Part shown: positions 55,850 through 64,000 of the stretch, piece after piece
Position numbering within the stretch: the stretch's first letter is position 1
How the letters are laid out: every line of letters begins with the position of its first letter
Notes under the pieces: generated by a model
What the model was told of the DNA's origin: nothing
Seen by the model: only the letters and a program-made list of their open reading frames with translations
Database searches by the model: none
DNA from: Pelagibacterium halotolerans B2
GTDB lineage: Bacteria; Pseudomonadota; Alphaproteobacteria; Rhizobiales; Devosiaceae
Assembly: GCF_000230555.1 (NCBI RefSeq)
Contig: NC_016078.1
Span: 930,001-994,000 of the forward strand
Reading direction: 5' to 3'
DNA length: 64,000 nucleotides
Made by a program: the position numbers and the translations under genes

Positions 55850-57340
55850 CTACTCGCCTCTGGTGGGCAGATAATCCTCGCGCGCCAGGTTCGAGAAGCG
55901 TGTGAGGTTGGCCTGGAAGTGCAACTGCACGGTGCCCGTGGGGCCGTGGCGCTGCTTGGCGATGATCACTTCGGCCCGGCCATGCACCTTTTCCATCTCG
56001 GCCTGCCATTCGAGATGTTCCTGCGTGCCTTCCTTGGGCTCCTTGTTGCCCAGATAATATTCCTCGCGATAGACGAACAGCACCACGTCGGCGTCCTGCT
56101 CGATCGAGCCCGATTCACGCAGATCGGCGAGCTGGGGATGCTTGTCCTCGCGGTTTTCCACCTGACGCGAAAGCTGGGACAGGGCGATGATGGGAACCTC
56201 GAGCTCCTTGGCCAGCGCTTTGAGGCCCGTGGTGATCTCGGTCAATTCCTGCACGCGATTCTCGCCGGCCTTTTTCGAACCCGACAAGAGCTGGAGGTAG
56301 TCGACGATCAGCAGGTCGAGCCCCTTCTGGCGCTTCAAACGCCGGGCACGTGCAGAAAGCTGGGCGATGGAGATGCCGCCCGTATCGTCGATATAAAGCG
56401 GCACCTGCGCCATGATATTGGAGGTGTCGACGAGCTTGGTGTACTGGCTCTCGTGAATATTGCCACGCCGTATGTCAGACGAGGAAATTTCCGATTGCTC
56501 GGCCAGAACACGGGTGGCGAGCTGTTCGGCGCTCATTTCGAGCGAAAAGAACCCGACTACCCCGCCATTGACGGTCTTCATGTGTCCGTCCGGGGTCGGC
56601 TCGGCCTTGTAGGCTTTGGCGACGGAAAACGCGATATTGGTGGCCAGCGATGTCTTGCCCATGGCCGGACGCGCCGCAAGGATGATCAGATCCGAGCGCT
56701 GAAGCCCGCCCATCAGCCGGTCGAGATCGGTCAGTCCCGTGGCGGTGCCCGAAAGCGATCCGTCGCGCGAATAGGCTTCGCCCGCCATGTTGATCGCTTC
56801 GATGAGCGCCTGGTTGAACCCCTGGAAACCGCCATCGTAGCGGCCCTTTTCGGCCAGGTCGAACAGCCGCTTTTCGGCCTCCTCGATCTGGATCTGGGCC
56901 GAGCTTTCCACATCGGCGTTATAGGCGGTGTCCATCACCTCCTCACCGATCAGGATCAGATTGCGCCGGATCGCAAGGTCATAGATCGCCTGCCCGTAGT
57001 CCGCGGCGTTGAGGACCGTGGTCGCCTCCGCCGCCAGCCGCGCCAGATATTGCGCCATGGTGACGCCTTCGAGCAGATCGTCGGGCAGGTATGTCTTGGC
57101 GGTCACCGGGGTCGCTGTCTTGCCCGCCCTGATGATCTTGCCGCAGACCTCGAAGATCGCCCGGTGAATCTGCTCGTAGAAATGATCGGGCTCGAGAAAG
57201 TCCGAGACGCGATAGAACGCTTCGTTGTTGACCAGAATCGCGCCCAGCAACGCCTGTTCCGCCTCGATATTGTGCGGAGCGGTCTTGTACTTGGCTTCGG
57301 ATTCGGTCGTGACGGGCGCGAGCCGCCTCACAGCTTCCAT
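55850..57340 (-). CDS. dnaB: Replicative DNA helicase DnaB
   Basis: An N-terminal helical domain (APHNIEAEQALLGAILVNNEAF) and a RecA-like C-terminal domain with Walker A LAARPAMGKTS (about 221-231) and Walker B LLIVDYLQLL. 496 residues from the ATG at 57340; a start at 57397 adds an unusual tail. The uninterrupted protein has no intein. It unwinds DNA at the replication fork. rplI upstream has its own terminator. Confidence 0.96.
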   Translation of the reverse strand: MEAVRRLAPVTTESEAKYKTAPHNIEAEQALLGAILVNNEAFYRVSDFLEPDHFYEQIHRAIFEVCGKIIRAGKTATPVTAKTYLPDDLLEGVTMAQYLARLAAEATTVLNAADYGQAIYDLAIRRNLILIGEEVMDTAYNADVESSAQIQIEEAEKRLFDLAEKGRYDGGFQGFNQALIEAINMAGEAYSRDGSLSGTATGLTDLDRLMGGLQRSDLIILAARPAMGKTSLATNIAFSVAKAYKAEPTPDGHMKTVNGGVVGFFSLEMSAEQLATRVLAEQSEISSSDIRRGNIHESQYTKLVDTSNIMAQVPLYIDDTGGISIAQLSARARRLKRQKGLDLLIVDYLQLLSGSKKAGENRVQELTEITTGLKALAKELEVPIIALSQLSRQVENREDKHPQLADLRESGSIEQDADVVLFVYREEYYLGNKEPKEGTQEHLEWQAEMEKVHGRAEVIIAKQRHGPTGTVQLHFQANLTRFSNLAREDYLPTRGE

Positions 57341-57452
57341 AACGCTCTCTTGGGATTGGTGTTCACACTCTCTTAACCCGAGCGAGGCCCGATGCAAGAA
57401 AGAATACGCCTTCCGATTCTATCAGATTCGCGTCGTGTGATTTCTACAAAAT

Positions 57453-57472
57453 GCGGGGATAACTTTCCCCGC
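57453..57472 (-). other. Hairpin between the rplI terminator and dnaB
   Basis: GCGGGGA and TCCCCGC pair around TAACTT. It lies beyond the rplI terminator and before the dnaB start and may be in the dnaB leader. Confidence 0.35.
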
Positions 57473-57483
57473 GCCTCGACAAA

Positions 57484-57510
57484 CAAAAAGGCCGGGCGCA
57501 GGGCCCGGCC
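57484..57510 (-). terminator. Rho-independent terminator after rplI
   Basis: GGCCGGGC and GCCCGGCC pair around a short loop, followed on the minus strand by TTTTTGTTTG. It ends the rpsF-rpsR-rplI operon. Confidence 0.92.
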
Positions 57511-57536
57511 TCTTCGATTCGACTGAACAGAGGCGC

Positions 57537-58148
57537 TTATGCGTCCTGCTGACGCTCGATTTCCTCGGCCGCAGCGGCGGCTTCGCCCTGCGTTGCCTCG
57601 TAGTCTTCGTCTTCCATGTCGGCGAGGGAGACGAATTCTTCTTCCTCGTCGTTATAGTCCTTGCGGGCCAGGTTTTCGCCGGCGGCCTGACGCTCGGCTT
57701 CGTCTGCCGAACGGGCGACGTTGACGGTGATCTTGACCGCAACTTCGGCGTGCAGGTTCAGCGCGACTTCATGCAGGCCGACAGTCTTGATCGGGCCTTC
57801 GAGGTCGACCTGATTGCGTTCGATCTTTTCGCCATCGGCGAGAAGCGCGTCGGCGATATCGCGGGCCGAGACCGAACCGTAAAGCTGGCCGGTTTCGCCG
57901 GCCTGACGCACCATCACGATGGTCTTGCCGTCGAGCGAAGCGGCGTTCTTTTCAGCTTCCGAACGGCGTTCGGCGTTGCGTGCTTCGATGGTCTGGCGTT
58001 CGGCTTCGAACTTGGCGCGATTGGCTTCCGAAGCGCGGAGCGCCTTGCCCTGCGGCAGAAGGAAGTTGCGGGCAAAACCGTCCTTGACGGTCACTTCGTC
58101 GCCGATGGTGCCCATGCGGCCCACGCGTTCGAGAAGGATAACTTTCAT
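57537..58148 (-). CDS. rplI: 50S ribosomal protein L9
   Basis: The N-terminal domain [36 protein letters not shown] is standard, followed by the long connecting helix and C-terminal domain. 203 residues, about 50 longer than E. coli L9 because of an acidic C-terminal extension ([28 protein letters not shown]), a usual trait of alphaproteobacterial L9. Last gene of the rpsF operon; followed by a terminator. Confidence 0.97.
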   Translation of the reverse strand: MKVILLERVGRMGTIGDEVTVKDGFARNFLLPQGKALRASEANRAKFEAERQTIEARNAERRSEAEKNAASLDGKTIVMVRQAGETGQLYGSVSARDIADALLADGEKIERNQVDLEGPIKTVGLHEVALNLHAEVAVKITVNVARSADEAERQAAGENLARKDYNDEEEEFVSLADMEDEDYEATQGEAAAAAEEIERQQDA

Positions 58149-58235
58149 TTGTTTTCTCCAATGCTGTCCCGCCTGAAGGAGGCGGTTAGAGGGCCGGACC
58201 GATTTCCAGCCCCCAGCGAATGCAGCGATCGCTGC

Positions 58236-58490
58236 TTATTTCACCGCGTAGGGCAGAAGGCCCAGGAAACGCGAGCGCTTGATGGCACGGGCCAACTCGC
58301 GCTGCTTCTTGGCCGAAACGGCCGTGATGCGCGAGGGCACGATCTTGCCGCGTTCGGAAACATAGCGCTGCAGCAGGCGGACATCCTTGTAGTCGATGAC
58401 CGGTGCATTGGCGCCCGAGAACGGGCAGGTCTTGCGGCGGCGCTGGAAGGGGCGACGGGTCTGGGACTGGGTAAGATCACGAATAGCCAT
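58236..58490 (-). CDS. rpsR: 30S ribosomal protein S18
   Basis: 84 residues with [60 protein letters not shown], the standard S18 core. It starts 14 bases after rpsF and 88 bases before rplI. It binds S6 in the platform of the small subunit. Confidence 0.98.
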   Translation of the reverse strand: MAIRDLTQSQTRRPFQRRRKTCPFSGANAPVIDYKDVRLLQRYVSERGKIVPSRITAVSAKKQRELARAIKRSRFLGLLPYAVK

Positions 58491-58504
58491 AACTCATCTA
58501 CTCC

Positions 58505-58879
58505 TTAGAAGCGGCGCGGGCCGCGGGGACGGTCGCCACCGGGGCGGTCGTCGCGATCACGCTTCTGCATCATCACCGAAGGGCCTTCCTCATGCTCATC
58601 CACGCGGATGGTCATGAAGCGCAGCACGTCTTCGTTGATGCGCATCTGGCGCTCCATTTCGGCAACGGCGGTGGCCGGCGCTTCGATGTTGAGCAGCGTG
58701 TAATGCGCCTTGCGGTTCTTGTTGATGCGGTAGGAGAGCGACTTGACCCCCCAATATTCCGACTTTGCGACCTTGCCGCCGTTTTCGGCCAGAAGGTCGG
58801 TATAGGTCTTGGTCAGGTCTTCGACCTGCTGCGCGGAAACGTCCTGCCGCGACAGAAAGATATGCTCATAAAGGGGCAT
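58505..58879 (-). CDS. rpsF: 30S ribosomal protein S6
   Basis: [67 protein letters not shown] is the standard S6 fold; a C-terminal arginine/glycine/proline-rich tail of about 25 residues follows. 124 residues. First gene of the operon. It forms a pair with S18, and the 5' leader may be the site of autogenous control. Confidence 0.98.
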   Translation of the reverse strand: MPLYEHIFLSRQDVSAQQVEDLTKTYTDLLAENGGKVAKSEYWGVKSLSYRINKNRKAHYTLLNIEAPATAVAEMERQMRINEDVLRFMTIRVDEHEEGPSVMMQKRDRDDRPGGDRPRGPRRF

Positions 58880-59080
58880 AGAATGCCTTTCTCACTTTTT
58901 ACGTCAAAAAGCATCGCCGGCGCGGAGCCTCCTTGTAGCCATGGAAAGGCGACAAAGGTTCTACTAAAGAGCGGGAACACGGGAGGCCGGACCAGCAAAC
59001 TATCGGTCCATTGTTCCTTGCGTTTGTGACACAACAAACAACCCTCCGTTCAGCCCCCGGCCAAACGAATGCTGGCGTCA

Positions 59081-59107
59081 TCTATAGCGGATGGGTGCCG
59101 ATTGCAA
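59081..59107 (-). promoter_or_regulatory. Candidate promoter of the rpsF operon
   Basis: On the minus strand TTGCAA (59107-59102) and TATAGA (59086-59081) are separated by 15 bases, close to the housekeeping consensus though short in spacing. Transcription would begin about 195 bases before rpsF, leaving a long leader. Confidence 0.4.
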
Positions 59108-59174
59108 GGCTTTCCTTGGCGCCCCAGCATGGCCATGTTAACGTGCATCGCAAATGCAACGCATGAGGTCAGTC

Positions 59175-59441
59175 ATGAAAACCGCGACATTCCCCTCGCT
59201 GCGCGTCGATCCCGAACTGCGCAAGGCGGCCGACGATATTCTCAAAGAGGGTGAATCTCTCTCATCTTTTATCGAAAATGCCGTAAAGCGAGCTGTCGAG
59301 CTTCGGAAAATGCGTCAGGAGTTTCACGCGCGCGGACTGACAGCCCTGCGTGAAGTTGAAGAAGGTGCCCCCACCTTTTCCGCTGACGAGGTTCACGCAG
59401 GGTTGGAGGCGATTGTTTCGCGAGCGGAACGGGGAGAGTGA
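59175..59441 (+). CDS. Antitoxin of a type II toxin-antitoxin pair
   Basis: 88 residues. The N-terminal part TFPSLRVDPELRKAADDILKEGESLSSFIENAVKRAVELRK is a ribbon-helix-helix-like DNA-binding segment, and the C-terminal part (EEGAPTFSADEVHAGLEAIVSRAE) is the likely toxin-binding tail. GAGG lies seven bases before the ATG at 59175. The stop overlaps the toxin start by four bases. It probably binds its own promoter and neutralises the toxin. Confidence 0.82.
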   Translation: MKTATFPSLRVDPELRKAADDILKEGESLSSFIENAVKRAVELRKMRQEFHARGLTALREVEEGAPTFSADEVHAGLEAIVSRAERGE

Positions 59442-59734
59442 ATTATCGCATCGAATACGCCGCGCCCGCCCGCCGTGACATCGAACGCCTGGTGGACTTT
59501 CTGGCGAGCAAAGATCCAGCCGCGGCCCGCCGGGCGCTCAATGCAATTCTCGATGCAGTAAAGGTCCTGGAAATGTTTCCATTCAGCACCCGTACCGTCG
59601 AAGGTGGAAATCCGTTCGTCCGGGAGTTGGTCATCAGCTTCAGCAATTCCGGATATGTCGCTATGTATGCTGTTCGTGGCGAACTCGTCACCATCCTCGC
59701 CATCCGTCACCAGCTCGAGGACGATTATCTATGA
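59438..59734 (+). CDS. RelE/ParE family toxin
   Basis: 98 residues with the ParE/RelE fold: YRIEYAAPARRDIERLVDFLASKDPAAARRALNAILDAVKVLEMFPFSTRTV and SGYVAMYAVRGELVTILAIRHQLEDDYL. The start is a GTG at 59438, overlapping the antitoxin. RelE-like members cleave mRNA in the ribosome; ParE-like members act on gyrase, and the sequence does not clearly separate them. It overlaps the next gene by four bases. Confidence 0.85.
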   Translation: MNYRIEYAAPARRDIERLVDFLASKDPAAARRALNAILDAVKVLEMFPFSTRTVEGGNPFVRELVISFSNSGYVAMYAVRGELVTILAIRHQLEDDYL

Positions 59735-59922
59735 CCGACCTCCCCAAAAAACTCAGCCGCCCCGCCGCCGGCGCTCTCGATCACGCGGGCATAAAAACCC
59801 TCGAAGATCTCGCCAAACTCTCCCGGAAAGAATTCCTCGCCCTGCACGGTGTCGGCCCGGCGTCGCTGCCGACCGTCGAGGCCGCCATGAAGCGGGCCGG
59901 GCTGGACTTCGCACAGAAATAG
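59731..59922 (+). CDS. Small helix-hairpin-helix protein, 63 aa
   Basis: A single helix-hairpin-helix fold is suggested by SRPAAGALDHAGIKTLEDLAKLSRKEFLALHGVGPASLPTVEAAMKRAG, like the C-terminal domain of RNA polymerase alpha. The start overlaps the toxin gene by four bases, so it belongs to the same transcript. Many such small proteins exist in rhizobia with no known role. It could be a DNA-binding partner of the toxin-antitoxin system or an unrelated passenger. Confidence 0.72.
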   Translation: MTDLPKKLSRPAAGALDHAGIKTLEDLAKLSRKEFLALHGVGPASLPTVEAAMKRAGLDFAQK

Positions 59923-60059
59923 CGGTCCTTTCCTGCGCTTCGCCTTGACTTGGCCCGGTTTTGCGGGCACCTCGCCCGCCAACCAGCGGCAGGGCGCTTG
60001 CCATTGACCATCAGCACCCCCAAATTGCCGCCAGAAGAAGAATTGCGCGAGAGGACGTC

Positions 60060-61007
60060 ATGACCAAACCGGCCTTCACCTTTCCCGGACAGGGCAGCCA
60101 GGCTGTCGGCATGGGGCACGACCTTGCCCAGGCCTATCCCGAGGCCCGCGCCGTCTTCGAGGAAGTCGATGATGCGCTTGGTCTCGCGCTTTCGAAAATC
60201 ATGTTCGAAGGCCCCGAGGACACGCTGCGCCTTACCGAAAACGCCCAGCCCGCATTGATGGCCGCCTCCATCGCCGTCATCCGCGTGCTTGAAGCCAATG
60301 GCGTCTCCGTCGCCGACACCGCCAGCTATGTCGCCGGTCATTCGCTCGGCGAATATTCGGCCCTTTGCGCCGCCGGCACCTTTTCGCTCTCGGACACGGC
60401 TCGTCTGCTTCAGACCCGTGGCCGCGCCATGCAGCAGGCCGTGCCGGTCGGGCAGGGCGCCATGGCCGCCATCCTCGGTCTGGAAATGGACGCTGTCCGC
60501 GAAATCGCCGCTTCTGCCGCCGAAGGCTCGGTCTGCGATGTCGCCAACGACAATTCCCCGGGCCAGGTGGTGATTTCCGGCGATGCCAGCGCCATCGAGC
60601 GTGCCATGGAACTGGCCAAGGCCCGCGGCGCCAAGCGCGCCCTGCCGCTCCCGGTCAGCGCTCCGTTCCATTGCGCGCTCATGGAGCCCGCCGCCGAAGC
60701 CATGGAAGCGGCGCTTGCCATGGTCGATATGAAAGCTCCGGCGGTGCCCCTCGTCGCAAATGTGCTCGCCGCTCCCATCACCGACCCCGCCGAAATTCGC
60801 CGTCACCTCGTCGAACAGGTCACCGGTATGGTGCGTTGGACAGAATCGGTGACCTGGCTCACCGGCGAGTGCGGCGTCACCGAACTGTACGAGCTGGGCA
60901 CCGGCAAGGTTCTCACCGGGCTTGCCAAGCGCATCAACAAGGATGTCGCTGCCCAGGCCATCGGCACTCAGGCCGATATCGAAGCCTTTCTGGCCGCTCG
61001 AAACTAA
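60060..61007 (+). CDS. fabD: Malonyl-CoA-acyl carrier protein transacylase
   Basis: FTFPGQGSQAVGMG at the start and the nucleophile Ser95 in GHSLGEYSA, then SAPFHCALMEPAA with the catalytic His. 315 residues. The ATG at 60060 follows GAGGA; a start at 59961 lies in untranslated sequence. It loads malonyl groups on AcpP. First gene of fabD-fabG-acpP-fabF. Confidence 0.96.
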   Translation: MTKPAFTFPGQGSQAVGMGHDLAQAYPEARAVFEEVDDALGLALSKIMFEGPEDTLRLTENAQPALMAASIAVIRVLEANGVSVADTASYVAGHSLGEYSALCAAGTFSLSDTARLLQTRGRAMQQAVPVGQGAMAAILGLEMDAVREIAASAAEGSVCDVANDNSPGQVVISGDASAIERAMELAKARGAKRALPLPVSAPFHCALMEPAAEAMEAALAMVDMKAPAVPLVANVLAAPITDPAEIRRHLVEQVTGMVRWTESVTWLTGECGVTELYELGTGKVLTGLAKRINKDVAAQAIGTQADIEAFLAARN

Positions 61008-61028
61008 AAGAACGAGGAGAGCACCACT

Positions 61029-61766
61029 ATGTTCGATCTTTCCGGAAAACGCGCCCTCGTCACTGGCGCCAGCGGCGGCATCGGTTCGGCCATCGCCAAA
61101 GCCCTCGCGAGCCAGGGCGCCGAAGTGGCCCTCAGCGGCACCCGCGTCGGAGCCCTCGAAGAGGTGGCAAAGGACATTTCGGGCAAAAAGCACATTCTGC
61201 CCTGCAATCTCTCCGACCTCGATTCGGTCGAGCGCCTCGTGCCCCAGGCCGAGGACGCCATGGGCGGCGTCGATATCCTGGTCAACAATGCCGGCATGAC
61301 CCGCGACAATCTCTTCATGCGCATGAAGGACGAGGAATGGGACGACGTCCTCAAGATCAACCTGACGGCCCCCTTCCATCTTACCCGCGCCGCCATCAAG
61401 GGCATGATGAAGCGCCGCTTCGGCCGCATCATCTCGATCACTTCGGTTGTCGGCGTGGTCGGCAATCCCGGGCAGGGCAACTATGCCGCGTCAAAGGCCG
61501 GTCTGGCCGGTATGAGCAAGGCATTGGCCTATGAAGTGGCCAGCCGCGGCATCACGGTAAACACCATCGCTCCGGGCTTCATCGCTTCGGCAATGACCGA
61601 TGAACTCAACGACAAGCAGCAGGAAACCATCCTGCAGAAAGTCCCTGCCGGCCGCCTCGGCACCGCCGACGAGATCGCCTCGGCTGCCGTGTTCCTCTCC
61701 ACCGAGGGCGCCGCCTACATCACCGGCCACACCCTGAACGTGAACGGTGGAATGGTGATGATCTGA
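61029..61766 (+). CDS. fabG: 3-oxoacyl-ACP reductase
   Basis: ALVTGASGGIGSAIAKALA binds NADPH; NNAGMTRD, SITSVVG and the Y-x-x-x-K in NYAASKAGLAGM complete the SDR active site. 245 residues. It starts 22 bases after fabD. It reduces 3-oxoacyl-ACP in fatty-acid elongation. Confidence 0.97.
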   Translation: MFDLSGKRALVTGASGGIGSAIAKALASQGAEVALSGTRVGALEEVAKDISGKKHILPCNLSDLDSVERLVPQAEDAMGGVDILVNNAGMTRDNLFMRMKDEEWDDVLKINLTAPFHLTRAAIKGMMKRRFGRIISITSVVGVVGNPGQGNYAASKAGLAGMSKALAYEVASRGITVNTIAPGFIASAMTDELNDKQQETILQKVPAGRLGTADEIASAAVFLSTEGAAYITGHTLNVNGGMVMI

Positions 61767-61987
61767 CCCGTGAAAGGGCTTGCCAAGTTTGGCGTTGGCG
61801 ATATGGTCATCGGAAAAAAAGTGTGATAGTTGCCCCCGCACGTTGTGGCCGGAAGAAAGACGAGAACGGCTCAAAGCCAGCAAATTCCGCCGCTGCTCAC
61901 AAGGGAGCCGATTGGCTAATCCGCCGCTGCCCGCAAAGGCAGAGCGTCAAACAACGAATTCATTAGTCTGCAAAAAAGGAAGACACT

Positions 61988-62224
61988 ATGAGCGACATCG
62001 AAGATCGCGTCCGTAAGATCGTCGTGGAGCATTTGAACGTCGAAGCCGACAAGGTCGCTGAAAAGGCCAGCTTCATGGATGATCTGGGGGCGGATTCGCT
62101 CGATCAGGTCGAACTCGTGATGGCCTTTGAAGAAGAATTCGGCGTGGAAATCCCTGACGACGCCGCCGAGTCCATCCAGACTTTCGGTGACGCCGTCGCC
62201 TTCCTCACCAAGGCCACTGCATAA
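61988..62224 (+). CDS. acpP: Acyl carrier protein
   Basis: 78 residues with the phosphopantetheine Ser37 in [13 protein letters not shown]. Acidic throughout. It carries acyl intermediates of fatty acid synthesis. The 220 bases before it hold no gene and probably contain its own promoter and leader; AAGGAAG precedes the ATG. Confidence 0.98.
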   Translation: MSDIEDRVRKIVVEHLNVEADKVAEKASFMDDLGADSLDQVELVMAFEEEFGVEIPDDAAESIQTFGDAVAFLTKATA

Positions 62225-62251
62225 TCGGCCCAGCCGGTTAGCTTTACGCCC

Positions 62252-63523
62252 ATGAAAATGCGCCGCGTCGTCGTCACCGGTCTGGGGATTGTCAGCCCTT
62301 TGGGCGTGGGTCACCAGACCGTATGGTCAAATATCCTCGCGTCCAAATCCGGCGCGCAGCGTGTTACCGACTTTGAGGTTGGCGATCTGGCCTGCCAGAT
62401 CGCCTGCCGCATTCCCATGGGCGATACCGCCGAGGGCAAATTCAATCCCGACGATTGGATGGAGCCCAAGGAACAGCGCAAGGTCGATCCATTCATCGTC
62501 TTTGCCATGGCGGCGTCCACCCAGGCCCTTCGCGATTCCGGCTATGAGGCAAAAACCCTCGAACAGCAGGAACGTACAGGCGTCCTCATCGGTTCGGGCA
62601 TTGGCGGGGTCGGGGGCATTTACGATGCCTCGATCACCCTCGCCGAAAAGGGCCCGCGTCGCATCAGCCCCTTCTTCATCCCCGGCCGTCTCATCAATCT
62701 CGCGTCCGGCTATGTCTCGATCGAGCATGGGCTCAAGGGCCCCAACCACTCGGTCGTCACGGCCTGCTCGACTGGCGCTCACGCCATCGGCGATGCGGCC
62801 CGCCTGATCGCCCTCGACGATGCCGACGTGATGGTGGCCGGCGGCGCAGAATCCCCGATCAACCGGCTTTCTCTGGCCGGGTTTGCCGCCTGCCGCGCGC
62901 TCTCGACCGGCTTCAACGACACGCCCGAAAAGGCATCGCGCCCCTATGACAAGGACCGCGACGGGTTCGTTATGGGCGAAGGCGCCGGTATTGTCGTTCT
63001 CGAGGAATACGAGCACGCCAGGGCCCGCGGCGCCCATATCTATGGCGAAGTGATCGGCTATGGCCTTTCGGGCGATGCGCACCACATCACAGCGCCCGCA
63101 GACGATGGCAATGGCGGCTTCCGCTCCATGTCCGCTGCTCTCAAACGCGCCGGGATCACCGCTGCCGATATCGATTATATCAACGCCCACGGCACCTCGA
63201 CCCCGCTCGGCGACGAGATCGAACTTGGCGCCGTCACCCGCCTTCTGGGCGAGGCGGCACCCAATGTTGTGATGAGCTCCACCAAATCCGCTGTCGGCCA
63301 CCTGCTCGGCGCCGCCGGCGCTGTCGAAGCGATCTTCTCGCTGCTGGCCATGCGCGACAATATCGCTCCGCCGACCATCAATCTCGACAACCCTTCGGTT
63401 CAGACCGTGATCAATCTGGCCCCGCACAAGCCGGTGGAAAAGGAAATCAACGTCGCGCTGTCCAATTCCTTCGGCTTCGGCGGCACCAATGCGTCCCTGA
63501 TCTTCTCAAAGGTCACCTGGTAA
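62252..63523 (+). CDS. fabF: 3-oxoacyl-ACP synthase II
   Basis: VVVTGLGIVSPLGVG at the start, catalytic Cys172 in TACSTGAHA, His313 in NAHGTSTPLGD and His350 in SAVGHLLGAAGA. 423 residues. It condenses malonyl-ACP with acyl-ACP. It lies between acpP and mltG as in other alphaproteobacteria. Confidence 0.97.
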   Translation: MKMRRVVVTGLGIVSPLGVGHQTVWSNILASKSGAQRVTDFEVGDLACQIACRIPMGDTAEGKFNPDDWMEPKEQRKVDPFIVFAMAASTQALRDSGYEAKTLEQQERTGVLIGSGIGGVGGIYDASITLAEKGPRRISPFFIPGRLINLASGYVSIEHGLKGPNHSVVTACSTGAHAIGDAARLIALDDADVMVAGGAESPINRLSLAGFAACRALSTGFNDTPEKASRPYDKDRDGFVMGEGAGIVVLEEYEHARARGAHIYGEVIGYGLSGDAHHITAPADDGNGGFRSMSAALKRAGITAADIDYINAHGTSTPLGDEIELGAVTRLLGEAAPNVVMSSTKSAVGHLLGAAGAVEAIFSLLAMRDNIAPPTINLDNPSVQTVINLAPHKPVEKEINVALSNSFGFGGTNASLIFSKVTW

Positions 63524-63767
63524 GGGACCCCATACTTTCCGGTCGTCGTCCTCGGACTTGACCCGGGGACCTGCCACCTCTCCGCTGCCACGGCAGAAGT
63601 GGCTGCAAACGCCGGCTCAGCGCCCCCAATCCCCCATTTGACCCTTGTTTTCGCCCGATTTTTTGGCCCATATGACCGTGCGGCCCATGCGGATTCGCAC
63701 GCATAGACTATCCTTGATATGACGGGCCCAAGACCCGCGCCAGACCGAAGGGACGGAACTCGACCGT
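63524..63767. other. Intergenic region with rhizobial dispersed palindrome
   Basis: GTCCTCGG and CCGGGGAC (63548-63555 and 63563-63570) form a hairpin with the loop ACTTGAC. It matches a short CTCGG-CTTGAC-CCG palindrome that is frequent between genes in rhizobia. The rest holds no gene and would contain the mltG promoter. Confidence 0.55.
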
Positions 63768-64000
63768 ATGGCCGACCGCAAGAAAAAGAACCGCCGCCGT
63801 TCGTCCAATGGCTTTTTCGAGGCCCTCAATGGCCTACTGACCCTCATTCTGCTCGCCCTTCTCGGCGTCGCTGGCGTATTCATCTACGGCGTAACGGTCT
63901 TTAACGCCGAAGGACCGTTCGATGAGGACCGCAGTTTCGTCGTGGAATCCGGCAATGTCCTCGGCACCGTCGCCTCGCGCCTTGAGGAACAGGGGTTCAT
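63768..64000 (+). CDS. mltG: Endolytic transglycosylase MltG, N-terminal part (partial)
   Basis: The frame is open from the ATG at 63768 to the end of the window, 77 codons. A basic cytoplasmic tail (ADRKKKNRRRSSNGF), one membrane helix (ALNGLLTLILLALLGVAGVFIYGVTVF) and the start of a periplasmic part (GPFDEDRSFVVESGNVLGTVASRLEEQGF) match the YceG/MltG N-terminus, where a LysM-like region follows the helix. It cuts nascent peptidoglycan. The context after fabF is standard. The catalytic domain is beyond the window. Confidence 0.88.
   Translation, partial: MADRKKKNRRRSSNGFFEALNGLLTLILLALLGVAGVFIYGVTVFNAEGPFDEDRSFVVESGNVLGTVASRLEEQGF

Noticed and set aside
55919-57376. Plus-strand frame of about 485 codons opposite dnaB.
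   Set aside because: Antisense of a highly conserved gene, with no start site or family.
59781-61379. Minus-strand frame of about 532 codons opposite fabD and fabG.
   Set aside because: Shadow frame; both conserved plus-strand genes are intact.

Overview
The window looks like a chromosomal segment of an alphaproteobacterium of the order Hyphomicrobiales (Rhizobiales), probably a Devosia/Pelagibacterium-like organism. The evidence is high G+C, the rhizobial gene order rpsF-rpsR-rplI-dnaB-alr-radA-cvpA-purF, fabD-fabG-acpP-fabF-mltG, guaB-rsmB-guaA, an Agrobacterium-type cellulose operon with bcsN, and several intergenic palindromes of rhizobial type. The genus is an inference from gene content, not a database result.

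Region by region. (1) 1-1700: the end of a lower-G+C, phage-like element with four small genes, the last carrying a HEPN-like R-X4-H motif. It stops against the 3' end of a tRNA-Gln(CUG) gene, a classical integration site. (2) 1.8-12.6 kb, minor housekeeping: secreted Cys/His hydrolase, Ppx/GppA phosphatase, RlmE, an MFS exporter, an overlapping operon of lipid-kinase-like protein, metallophosphoesterase and FAD oxidoreductase, a glycosyltransferase, small VOC and GFA proteins, and a flavin disulfide reductase with a DUF4126 protein. (3) 13.3-23.5 kb: guaB-MAPEG-VOC-rsmB and guaA, the last steps of GMP synthesis, separated by accessory genes: TspO, a tandemly duplicated AraC/GyrI regulator, an exported Asn-Gly-Gly repeat protein, a secreted esterase and a probable antisense small RNA. 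(4) 23.5-25.4 kb: TetR regulator divergent from a homocysteine S-methyltransferase. (5) 25.4-35.6 kb, a sugar locus: AraC regulator divergent from a complete ABC importer, a Gfo/Idh/MocA-aldo/keto reductase fusion, a GH4 alpha-galactosidase-like enzyme and GlpD. (6) 35.6-37.4 kb: small DUF1127-like protein, LysR regulator, 2H phosphoesterase. (7) 37.5-46.6 kb, cellulose synthesis on the minus strand: bcsN, bcsA, bcsB, bcsZ and a TPR protein. (8) 46.8-49.8 kb: WYL regulator, YfgM-like TPR protein and Der. (9) 50-58.9 kb: the large minus-strand ribosome/replication/purine cluster. (10) 59.2-59.9 kb: a toxin-antitoxin pair overlapping a helix-hairpin-helix gene. (11) 60-64 kb: fatty-acid synthesis genes and the start of mltG, cut by the window end.

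The sugar locus can be read as one pathway: uptake of an oligosaccharide or glycoside by the ABC system, cleavage by the redox-assisted GH4 enzyme, and oxidoreduction of the product by the fused dehydrogenase. The cellulose operon is c-di-GMP responsive through the PilZ domain of BcsA. Most of the rest is conserved core genome. The least explained parts are the phage-like left edge, the accessory island between rsmB and guaA, the fused oxidoreductase and the structured intergenic elements.
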